A DNA stretch of 64,000 nt from Chryseobacterium culicis (GTDB lineage Bacteria; Bacteroidota; Bacteroidia; Flavobacteriales; Weeksellaceae), in NCBI RefSeq assembly GCF_900108365.1, contig NZ_FNWQ01000003.1, positions 248,001-312,000 of the forward strand, in the 5' to 3' direction. How positions within the stretch are numbered: the stretch's first letter is position 1; each line of letters begins with the position of its first letter. Under the pieces are notes generated by a model that worked only from the letters and a program-made list of their open reading frames with translations, was not told the origin of the DNA and made no database searches. This document shows, piece by piece, positions 19,406 through 25,999 of the stretch. A program made the position numbers and the translations under genes.

Positions 19406-19413
19406 TATATTTG
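19406..19413 (+). promoter_or_regulatory. -7 promoter box of the AmgK-like operon
   Basis: TATATTTG lies 10 nt before the ATG at 19424, so the leader is only a few nucleotides long. Confidence 0.6.
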
Positions 19414-19423
19414 TTTCCATATT

Positions 19424-20443
19424 ATGACTTCTGAAAACGCAAAACGATTTTTTGAAACCCACTTAGGGAAAAAAACTTCCGAATTCATCACATTAGCCCA
19501 AAGCGGCTCTGCTAGGGTCAACTTTCTGGCAGCTGCCGGCACTGAAAAATACATCATCACCTACAATGAAAATATTCCGGAAAATGAGAGTTTTCTTTAC
19601 TACTCTGAAGTATTTTCAAGGCTGCATCTTAATACGCCTTCTATTCTTGCTGTTTCTGATGACAGAAAAATGTACATTCAGGAGTTTCTGGGACAGCACA
19701 CTCTTTCCGAAGTAATTGCAGAAGAACAGCTGTCTCCTACGGTAAAAGCTTTGGTAAAACAGACATTAGAAAGGCTTTTTCAACTACAGATCCAGACACA
19801 GGGAAAAATTGATTTCTCAAAAACTTTTGAATATGAAAAGTATGATGAACTTCCTGTGATTCATGATCTTTATTATTTTAAAAACTTTGTAGCCGATTTT
19901 CTGGAGCTTGAATACAACAAATCCACACTTCTGAAAGAATTTAAAAAGATTGCAGAACTTATTGAAAGCCTTGAACCCAAAGGAATTATGATCCGTGATT
20001 TCCAGGCAAGAAATATCATGGTAAATGAAAAAAACGAAGTTGCATTCATAGATTATCAGTCTGCAATGAAGGGACCATTAATGTATGATGTGATCTCATT
20101 TCTTTTTCAGGCGAAAGCCAGCTTCCCGCAAGACTTCAAAGAAGAAATGCTGCAATTCTATATTCAGCAGTTTGAAAATCCTGACACAAGAGCTCACTTA
20201 AAAAATGCGGTGATGCCTATTCAGATGATGAGATTTTTGCAGGTTTTGGGAGCATACGGATTCCGGGGTCTTATCCAGAGAAAACGACATTTCATGGCCA
20301 GCCTCGACAAAGGAATTCAAAACATCACCCAATTTGCAGAGTCCTGGGAACAGATGGATCATTATCCGGAGCTCAAAAAGGTTATTCAGCAGCTGACATC
20401 AGAAAAAGTAAAGCAAAAAATTGAGGAAATAATACATAAGTAA
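19424..20443 (+). CDS. AmgK-like sugar kinase (aminoglycoside phosphotransferase fold)
   Basis: A 339-residue kinase of the APH/choline-kinase fold. The catalytic loop reads MIRDFQARNIMV (~187-198), where RDF-x-x-x-N supplies the catalytic Asp and Asn, and the metal-binding AFIDYQSA follows. The RD(F/Y) form is typical of AmgK, which phosphorylates the anomeric OH of N-acetylmuramate or N-acetylglucosamine in peptidoglycan recycling, rather than of antibiotic-resistance enzymes (usually HGD). The MurU-like nucleotidyltransferase two genes downstream supports this. The specific sugar is inferred. Confidence 0.82.
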   Translation: MTSENAKRFFETHLGKKTSEFITLAQSGSARVNFLAAAGTEKYIITYNENIPENESFLYYSEVFSRLHLNTPSILAVSDDRKMYIQEFLGQHTLSEVIAEEQLSPTVKALVKQTLERLFQLQIQTQGKIDFSKTFEYEKYDELPVIHDLYYFKNFVADFLELEYNKSTLLKEFKKIAELIESLEPKGIMIRDFQARNIMVNEKNEVAFIDYQSAMKGPLMYDVISFLFQAKASFPQDFKEEMLQFYIQQFENPDTRAHLKNAVMPIQMMRFLQVLGAYGFRGLIQRKRHFMASLDKGIQNITQFAESWEQMDHYPELKKVIQQLTSEKVKQKIEEIIHK

Positions 20444-20445
20444 GT

Positions 20446-20469
20446 CTTCGGCTCCGCTCAGACTGACAG
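20446..20469 (+). repeat. Fragment of a dispersed intergenic repeat
   Basis: The segment reads ttcggctccgctcag followed by actgaca. I recognise this string as a recurrent intergenic sequence in flavobacterial genomes. It occurs once here, directly after the stop codon at 20443. The remaining gap to 20550 is AT-rich. Confidence 0.4.
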
Positions 20470-20549
20470 ATCGAAATATCTGAGCAAATACGAAGCAATT
20501 TTAAGATAAATAAATAAACCTTAATGGTTTAAAAAAATATATAGAAAAT

Positions 20550-20966
20550 ATGCTAAACATCGAGATACACAGTTTTTCATACAAGAAAGGAGGAATTCCT
20601 AAAGACAGTTCAGGAAATGGCGGAGGTTTCGCTTTTGACTGCCGCGGAATTTTAAATCCGGGAAGAATTGAAGAGTATAAAATCCAGACCGGAAATGATA
20701 TTGGAGTGCAGGAATATCTGGAAACAAAAACAGAAATGCCTAGGTTTTTAGAATTGGTAAAATCTCTGGTGTCTATTAATATTGACGATTATCTTGCGAG
20801 AGGTTTTGAACACCTTCAGATTAATTTCGGTTGTACTGGCGGACAGCACAGATCCGTATATTCCGCTATAAAAATTGCAGAATTTATCAAGGAAAAATAT
20901 CCTGAAGGAACGATTGTTACCCTTCAGCATGATGAACAGCCGCAATTAAACATCAGTAATCTGTAA
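20550..20966 (+). CDS. Stand-alone RapZ C-terminal-domain protein
   Basis: A 138-residue protein matching only the C-terminal domain of RapZ. The two signature segments are GFAFDCRGILNPGR (~25-40, RapZ FDVRFLPNP-type) and FGCTGGQHRSVY (~92-103). In E. coli, full RapZ senses glucosamine-6-phosphate with this domain and controls GlmS through a small RNA. Here the N-terminal P-loop domain is absent, as in other Bacteroidota. It lies between an AmgK-like kinase and a MurU-like transferase, so an amino-sugar-phosphate ligand is a reasonable inference. Confidence 0.85.
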   Translation: MLNIEIHSFSYKKGGIPKDSSGNGGGFAFDCRGILNPGRIEEYKIQTGNDIGVQEYLETKTEMPRFLELVKSLVSINIDDYLARGFEHLQINFGCTGGQHRSVYSAIKIAEFIKEKYPEGTIVTLQHDEQPQLNISNL

Positions 20967-21036
20967 TGAACAGTAAGTAATTTTCTATCTACACTTATAG
21001 TACTCATTACCAGTCACTCATTACCTCTATAATATT

Positions 21037-21750
21037 ATGAAAGCTCTCATCTTCGCAGCAGGAAAAGGAACCAGGCTTAAGCCGTTTACAGATCATCACC
21101 CTAAAGCTCTGGCCAAAGTAAATGAAGTTCCTCTTCTGGAAAGAAATATTGTTTATCTGAAAAATTTCGGAATAACAGATTTTGTGATTAACATTCATCA
21201 TTTTGGAGATCAGATTGTTGATTTTTTACATAAGAACAATAATTTCGGATGTAAAATAGAAATTTCTGATGAAACCAACGAGCTGCTGGAAACCGGTGGC
21301 GGCTTGATTTTTGCAAGAAAATTTCTTGATCATGGAGAAGATTTTTTAATCATGAATGCTGATATTCTTACAGACCTGAACATCAATGCATTGGTAGAAT
21401 ACCACAAAAAGATAAAAGATTTTGCTACTTTAGCGGTTTCGGACAGAGAAAGTTCGAGAAAACTCCTTTTCAATGATGATATGGTTTTGAGAGGCTGGCT
21501 GAATGTACAAACCGGTGAACAAAGGCTGGCTGAATTCAACAAAGGCTTTAAAGCTCTCGCTTTCAGTGGAATTCACTGCATCAATCCTGTCATTTTCGAA
21601 AAAATAAAAAGAACAGGCAAATTTTCTGTTATGGAAGAATATCTGGATCTGATGCAGACCGAGCATATACATGGTTTTGTACACGACAGTATTCTTATCG
21701 ACGTCGGAAGACCATCATCCGTAACAGAAGCCGAGAAACATTTTAAATAA
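21037..21750 (+). CDS. MurU-like sugar-phosphate nucleotidyltransferase
   Basis: A 237-residue nucleotidyltransferase. The N-terminus carries the nucleotide-binding signature FAAGKGTRLKPFT with PKALAKV. LLETGGGLIFA and the metal-binding MNADIL follow, and IDVGRP lies near the end. The closest functional type is MurU (MurNAc-1-phosphate uridylyltransferase), the partner of AmgK in the cell-wall recycling bypass. A general hexose-1-phosphate transferase cannot be excluded. It is followed 8 bp later by a LOG-family gene. Confidence 0.82.
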   Translation: MKALIFAAGKGTRLKPFTDHHPKALAKVNEVPLLERNIVYLKNFGITDFVINIHHFGDQIVDFLHKNNNFGCKIEISDETNELLETGGGLIFARKFLDHGEDFLIMNADILTDLNINALVEYHKKIKDFATLAVSDRESSRKLLFNDDMVLRGWLNVQTGEQRLAEFNKGFKALAFSGIHCINPVIFEKIKRTGKFSVMEEYLDLMQTEHIHGFVHDSILIDVGRPSSVTEAEKHFK

Positions 21751-21758
21751 ATTTTGCA

Positions 21759-22511
21759 ATGGAAATTGATGGAACGAGGGATGAAAGTTTAGTAAACCCG
21801 GAACTTGACATTAACGAAACAAAACTACATAACAGTTTCAGACAAAAAACCTGGGACGAAACGATTACCAAAGACAGCTGGATGGTCTTCAAGGTCATGG
21901 CTGAATTTGTAGACGGCTATGAAAAACTGGCTAAAATAGGCCCATGTGTCTCTATATTTGGTTCTGCCCGACTGAAGCCGGAGAACAAATATTATGAAAT
22001 GGCGGTAGATATTGCTGAAAAAATTACCAAATTAGGTTTCGGAATTATTACCGGAGGAGGACCTGGGATTATGGAAGCGGGAAATAAAGGTGCTTTCAAT
22101 GCAAAAGGAAAATCTATCGGACTTAATATTGACCTTCCTTTTGAGCAGCATTTCAATCCTTACATCAATAAATCCTACTCTATGAATTTTGATTACTTCT
22201 TCGTAAGAAAAGTAATGTTTGTAAAATATTCTCAGGGATTTGTTGTAATGCCCGGAGGTTTTGGCACTTTGGATGAGCTTACGGAGGCAATGACACTGAT
22301 TCAAACCAATAAAATCGGAAAATTCCCGATTGTTTTAGTAGGGAGTGAATTTTGGGGAGGATTGCTGGATTGGTTCAAGGCAACTCTGTTAAAAGAAGGT
22401 ATGATTGCAGAAGATGATCTGGATCTTTATCGTGTGGTAGATACTGCTGATGAGGCTGTAGCACATATTAAGGCTTTTTATGATAAATATTCTGTGAATG
22501 TAAATTTCTAA
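21759..22511 (+). CDS. LOG family protein (TIGR00730 Rossmann fold)
   Basis: A 250-residue protein with the LOG-family motifs GGGPGIMEAGNKGA (~100-113) and PGGFGTLDELTEA (~166-178), and the CVSIFGSAR start. These enzymes hydrolyse nucleoside 5'-monophosphates, releasing the base and ribose-5-phosphate; bacterial members were long mislabelled lysine decarboxylases. It has an N-terminal extension of about 60 residues compared with short members. It is the last gene of the AmgK-RapZ_C-MurU run. Confidence 0.88.
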   Translation: MEIDGTRDESLVNPELDINETKLHNSFRQKTWDETITKDSWMVFKVMAEFVDGYEKLAKIGPCVSIFGSARLKPENKYYEMAVDIAEKITKLGFGIITGGGPGIMEAGNKGAFNAKGKSIGLNIDLPFEQHFNPYINKSYSMNFDYFFVRKVMFVKYSQGFVVMPGGFGTLDELTEAMTLIQTNKIGKFPIVLVGSEFWGGLLDWFKATLLKEGMIAEDDLDLYRVVDTADEAVAHIKAFYDKYSVNVNF

Positions 22512-22569
22512 TTGGCATATTATTTGTGACTTATAACAAACAACTATGATTGTAAATCTATTAATTAAG

Positions 22570-23040
22570 ATGAAAAAACTTTTATATATATCAGGAATTT
22601 TAACATTTTTTGTGTTAATGAGTTTTATGTATGTAGACTTTTTCTCTTCAATGACCAAAGTGGATTATATTGATGGAAGCAAGACATTGAAGTTTACCAC
22701 AAAAATGAATACCAGCCATATCTCTGATGCGATAAAAATCAACCCTAATACGGCAGGATTTGAGGCAGAAGTCAAAAAATATGTGAACAATAATTTTGAT
22801 GTGTTTGTCAATGGTGCTCCCAAAACGATTACCTTCACCGGAAGTCAGGTCAGCGGAGAAACTGTATGGGTATATTTTGAAACCGGAGGCGTTTCAGATA
22901 TCAATACCTTAAGAATTAAAAATACGATTCTTCTAAACGCTTTTCCTAAGCAGATCAATCTGGTAAATATTGCCTATAAAGGCAGCCAGAAAACAATGAA
23001 CTTCCAGAGAGGAAAAGAAGTGAACGAGGTTTCTTTTTAA
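22570..23040 (+). CDS. DUF6702 family secreted protein
   Basis: A 156-residue exported protein. The start at 22570 is chosen because it gives a clean signal/anchor sequence (KKLLYISGILTFFVLMSF); an upstream in-frame ATG at 22546 would add eight residues. The pattern FSSMTKVDYIDGSKTLKFTTKMNTSHI followed by a YV-x-N-x-F-x-V strand and WVYFE fits the DUF6702 family, whose function is unknown. It often sits beside metalloproteases or TonB receptors, but not here. Confidence 0.7.
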   Translation: MKKLLYISGILTFFVLMSFMYVDFFSSMTKVDYIDGSKTLKFTTKMNTSHISDAIKINPNTAGFEAEVKKYVNNNFDVFVNGAPKTITFTGSQVSGETVWVYFETGGVSDINTLRIKNTILLNAFPKQINLVNIAYKGSQKTMNFQRGKEVNEVSF

Positions 23041-23071
23041 ATTACAATTAGATTTAACCATTATAAATGGG

Positions 23072-23108
23072 TACCCTGAAAAGTTAAACTTTCCAGGGTA
23101 TTTTTTTT
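23072..23108 (+). terminator. Rho-independent terminator
   Basis: The arms taccctg and cagggta, extended by an inner aaagt/acttt pairing, are followed by eight T. Confidence 0.8.
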
Positions 23109-23205
23109 GTATTGACAAAAAATCACCCAAAAGAGATTAATTAAGTACAAATACGTAATTCCAAATTTCAGCATTTTCACTCTAATATTTTCATTTTCAA
23201 CAATG

Positions 23206-23213
23206 TACATTTG
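23206..23213 (+). promoter_or_regulatory. -7 promoter box of the PixA-like gene
   Basis: TACATTTG matches TAnnTTTG. The predicted start is near 23217, overlapping the 12-bp palindrome ttgtaattacaa (23216-23227), which could be an operator. This leaves a leader of about 95 nt. Confidence 0.55.
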
Positions 23214-23216
23214 TAT

Positions 23217-23312
23217 TGTAATTACAACCCGACAGGTGAAGCCGTATCACTTTAATCACGGGGCGGAATCTGAAAAGCCCAACGAGTAAGAAAAAAAACA
23301 AAACTACTTATC
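23217..23312 (+). ncRNA. Candidate structured 5' leader
   Basis: The leader contains aggtga (23234-23239) pairing with tcactt (23247-23252). An outer cccg/cgggg pairing (23228-23231 with 23259-23262) competes with gggc/gccc (23261-23264 with 23277-23280). The GC-rich block stands out from the AT-rich surroundings and is followed by an A-rich linker to the ATG. I do not recognise a known riboswitch class. Confidence 0.35.
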
Positions 23313-23864
23313 ATGGAAGATATACAACTTAGTTCATCCAGTCAGGCAATAGATGTCCTGATCGTAATTGACACAGATTATATACGGGCAAATTATAAAA
23401 GCCCCAGCACAGATCCCAATAAGCCTGTAGGAATTGACCATAACAGCCAGCATATGATTGTTTCAAATGCCAATGCCATATCAGGACAAGGTTCTGCTGA
23501 CCTCAACTTCAGTGCGAGAGCCGGCGATGTAGTCTCTTTCCGGGGAACTTCAATTTATCAGAATTCTGATGATGCTGTTATTATTTACAATATTAAATAC
23601 TGGTCAGGAGATCAGGTTTTTAATAATTTTGTATATAATTCTGTCCGAAGAAAGCAAGCTGCCGTACCGGATGTAAATTCTTTAAACGGCCTTCCTGCCA
23701 CCTCTGCGGATATCAGCTTTGCCAGTATTGATTCGAAAGTAAGATCTACAGGAAAAGAGAACTTCTACGTACAGTTTGGACTTTATATTTTAGATCCTAA
23801 AGACAGTAACAAACAGATTCTGTACGGTTACTTTTACTGGGATCCAACAATTACGGTTAAATAA
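23313..23864 (+). CDS. PixA/AidA family inclusion body protein
   Basis: A 183-residue cytoplasmic protein of the AidA/PixA family. It begins with the family pattern IDVLIVIDTDYI, then SQHMIVSNAN, a beta-rich middle (GDVVSFRG) and a C-terminus with FYVQFGLYIL and YGYFYWDP. The family is named for the methionine-rich crystalline inclusion protein of Xenorhabdus; the role elsewhere is unknown. There is no signal peptide. It is monocistronic, with its own promoter, a structured leader and a strong terminator shared with the convergent gene. Confidence 0.85.
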   Translation: MEDIQLSSSSQAIDVLIVIDTDYIRANYKSPSTDPNKPVGIDHNSQHMIVSNANAISGQGSADLNFSARAGDVVSFRGTSIYQNSDDAVIIYNIKYWSGDQVFNNFVYNSVRRKQAAVPDVNSLNGLPATSADISFASIDSKVRSTGKENFYVQFGLYILDPKDSNKQILYGYFYWDPTITVK

Positions 23865-23875
23865 ACGCAAATAAA

Positions 23876-23907
23876 AGAACCACTGCAATGCAGTGGTTCT
23901 CCTTTTT
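23876..23907. terminator. Bidirectional terminator
   Basis: The arms agaaccactgca and tgcagtggttct form a perfect 12-bp inverted repeat between convergent genes, with T-runs on both strands. Confidence 0.88.
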
Positions 23908-24414
23908 TTATGCGCTTCCAAATCCTGTATTCCATAAAAGTGTTGCAAGATCAAGCTCACTGATATTAAAATCATCTTGATGGTCTTTAAAACCAGGCTT
24001 GTTTTTCAGTTCCTCAATAGCATTTTCTGCTTTTTCTAAAGATGAAAATACTCCAATATATCTTTCATCATCCAGAAACGTGTGTATTGTATAATAATGG
24101 CTTACGCTGAAAACAGTATTTAAGCCTAGCCCTTTCACTGAAATACAATTTTCATCTATGTCATCACCTTTTTCAATGTAATCACGGCCAATCTCTCCTA
24201 TCACCTCTTTAAATCCTTCATTCCAGTGTACTTTATCTAAAATATAATGATCTGTAACAAAACATTCCGGATAATCTCTGAATCCGGGTAGAATAACTGC
24301 TTTAGCTTTCAAATCTTCTATATCTTCAATACTATTGGAAAAACCGAGAAATTTGGTAACTGTATGGGTTTCATCAGTATAAGTATGATTCAATGCGTAA
24401 ATAAAATATTCCAT
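23908..24414 (-). CDS. Tandem DUF7336-like protein
   Basis: A 168-residue soluble protein made of two copies of one ~60-residue unit. Copy one covers ~9-70 (HTYTDETHTVTKFLGF, then PGFRDYPECFVTDHYILD). Copy two covers ~104-165 (HYYTIHTFLDDERYIGVFSS, then KPGFKDHQDDFNISELDL). Each unit ends in W-N-x-GF. Single-unit proteins of this type (DUF7336) are short orphans of unknown function, often close to contact-dependent toxin loci, although none is visible here. The minus-strand gene follows the DUF5689 gene but is separated from it by a terminator. Confidence 0.7.
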   Translation of the reverse strand: MEYFIYALNHTYTDETHTVTKFLGFSNSIEDIEDLKAKAVILPGFRDYPECFVTDHYILDKVHWNEGFKEVIGEIGRDYIEKGDDIDENCISVKGLGLNTVFSVSHYYTIHTFLDDERYIGVFSSLEKAENAIEELKNKPGFKDHQDDFNISELDLATLLWNTGFGSA

Positions 24415-24499
24415 TTTAATTTTTTAATACTATTTATTTTCAGAAATAAAAGTATAAATTCTCTGCTGACTAAGCTTTATCCTAACTATCAAAAATAAA

Positions 24500-24530
24500 A
24501 TCCGGCAGCTTGAAAAGCTGCCGGATTTTT
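24500..24530 (-). terminator. Terminator of the DUF5689-TonB operon
   Basis: The arms atccggcagctt and aagctgccggat form a perfect 12-bp stem with a 3-nt loop and flanking A/T runs. Confidence 0.85.
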
Positions 24531-24566
24531 ATAAAGTGTATTAGAACTATATTTTATCCTAATGTA

Positions 24567-25973
24567 TTACTCAATTTTGATGTTATCAATCTGAACATCG
24601 TAAACTCCACCAGTTCCGGTTTTGATAGCGAACATATCTTTTCCAGCTGTTGTGTTAATATCAGCAATACCTGTAAGAGTAAGTTCAACTAATCTCCACT
24701 GTCCGTTGGTGTTGATGGATCCTGTGTAAGAGTTAGCACTTTCTACGCCTAAAGTAGCCCCAGTAGAGAATGTACCTAAGTTAAATACATAGAAACCTCC
24801 ACCTGCTTTATATACGTTGAAAGAAAGTGTTTTTCCTGTTGCAGTACCTTTGATATACATGGTGATTCTTTTCGGCACAGCCGGAATTCCTGTAGCAGCG
24901 ATAGAGGTAAATACATAATCGTTAGCAGTAGGAGTTCCTTTGATCTGCAGTGAATTTGTACCATTGTATCCTAATCCAACCCCTTGTGTAGCGTAAGGCT
25001 TAAGTCCGAAGCTGTTTACACTTGTTAAGAAAGTTGCCCAGTTTTCGAAATCAGATCCTGCAAAAAGGTTTACAGCAGAAGCAGAAGGAGCTTCCGGCTC
25101 ACCTGGGTTGAATCTGTCATTCGGGAAGTTGATATCATCAAGAGTTCTGATATAAGCCTGTTCTGTATAAGTTGTCGTGTTGCTTGTACCTGTGTAACGG
25201 CTTAAAAGAAGAACGATATCACCACTTTTTGCATATTTAGGAGAAATCGGAGACTTTGCAAAAGTAGCATAGTTACTGAAACGAAGGTCTAATCTTCCTG
25301 CTTTTTTATCTGTAATATAACGGTCACCTGTAGCTGACTCATCAGCAAAAGTTTTTGTTAATTCCGGGTCTTCAAACTGAACGTTTTTAATTTTTACAAG
25401 CTGGTTGATGTGAGCACCGTTCTTAAGAGCATCAGAGATAGAAGCGAACTCCAATGGCTTCATTGCAGCTACAACTGGCTTTTGTCCGTCACACACTCTT
25501 GCAACGTAGTTTGAAACTTTATTTGGATTAATTCTACCGATTGGATAGTTAGGATCATAAGAACCTACTTTAATATTTCCATTCACACCCTGAACGATTA
25601 ATCCTTTAAGGTTGATTCTTACTAAAGCTCCTACCGGGAAATCAAGATACTGGTTCCCTCCATCGATATCAATTTCGATACCTTGAGTTGGGTTTTCAGG
25701 CTTATCCTGAAGGAACATCATTTTGTAGATGTTTCCGGACTCATCACTTGAAGACACATAAGCTTCAACAATGTAATCTTCTTTAATGATATCAGCTTCA
25801 GCAGGTTTTACTTTTGCAATGGTTGCAAGCTCAGATAACTGGTGGTTAGCGGCTGCAAATTTGTTGGTACATTTGATTTCAGGCACATCATAATCATCAG
25901 TTTTTACACAAGACGAGAATGCCAGCATTGAAATGGCACTAAAGACCGCCGCTTTAAAATATATATTTTTCAT
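24567..25973 (-). CDS. DUF5689 domain lipoprotein
   Basis: A 468-residue surface lipoprotein. The signal peptide ends in a lipobox (LAFSSC, Cys22). Residues ~35-275 are the DUF5689 domain, an OB-fold-like region (IVEAYVSSSDESGNIYKMMFLQD, then VRINLKGLIVQG). Residues ~300-468 form a carbohydrate-binding-like jelly roll (FAGSDFENWATF to DVQIDNIKIE). It starts 26 bp after the TonB receptor stop, so it is the lipoprotein partner in that operon, analogous to but not homologous with SusD. The ligand is unknown; the divergent nuclease suggests nucleic-acid-derived material. Confidence 0.82.
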   Translation of the reverse strand: MKNIYFKAAVFSAISMLAFSSCVKTDDYDVPEIKCTNKFAAANHQLSELATIAKVKPAEADIIKEDYIVEAYVSSSDESGNIYKMMFLQDKPENPTQGIEIDIDGGNQYLDFPVGALVRINLKGLIVQGVNGNIKVGSYDPNYPIGRINPNKVSNYVARVCDGQKPVVAAMKPLEFASISDALKNGAHINQLVKIKNVQFEDPELTKTFADESATGDRYITDKKAGRLDLRFSNYATFAKSPISPKYAKSGDIVLLLSRYTGTSNTTTYTEQAYIRTLDDINFPNDRFNPGEPEAPSASAVNLFAGSDFENWATFLTSVNSFGLKPYATQGVGLGYNGTNSLQIKGTPTANDYVFTSIAATGIPAVPKRITMYIKGTATGKTLSFNVYKAGGGFYVFNLGTFSTGATLGVESANSYTGSINTNGQWRLVELTLTGIADINTTAGKDMFAIKTGTGGVYDVQIDNIKIE

Positions 25974-25999
25974 TGTTTTCGATTTTTAATTTTAATTTT

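Noticed and set aside
19424..20443. Aminoglycoside-resistance kinase
   Set aside because: The catalytic loop is of the RDF type used by AmgK-like sugar kinases, and the MurU-like neighbour points to cell-wall recycling.
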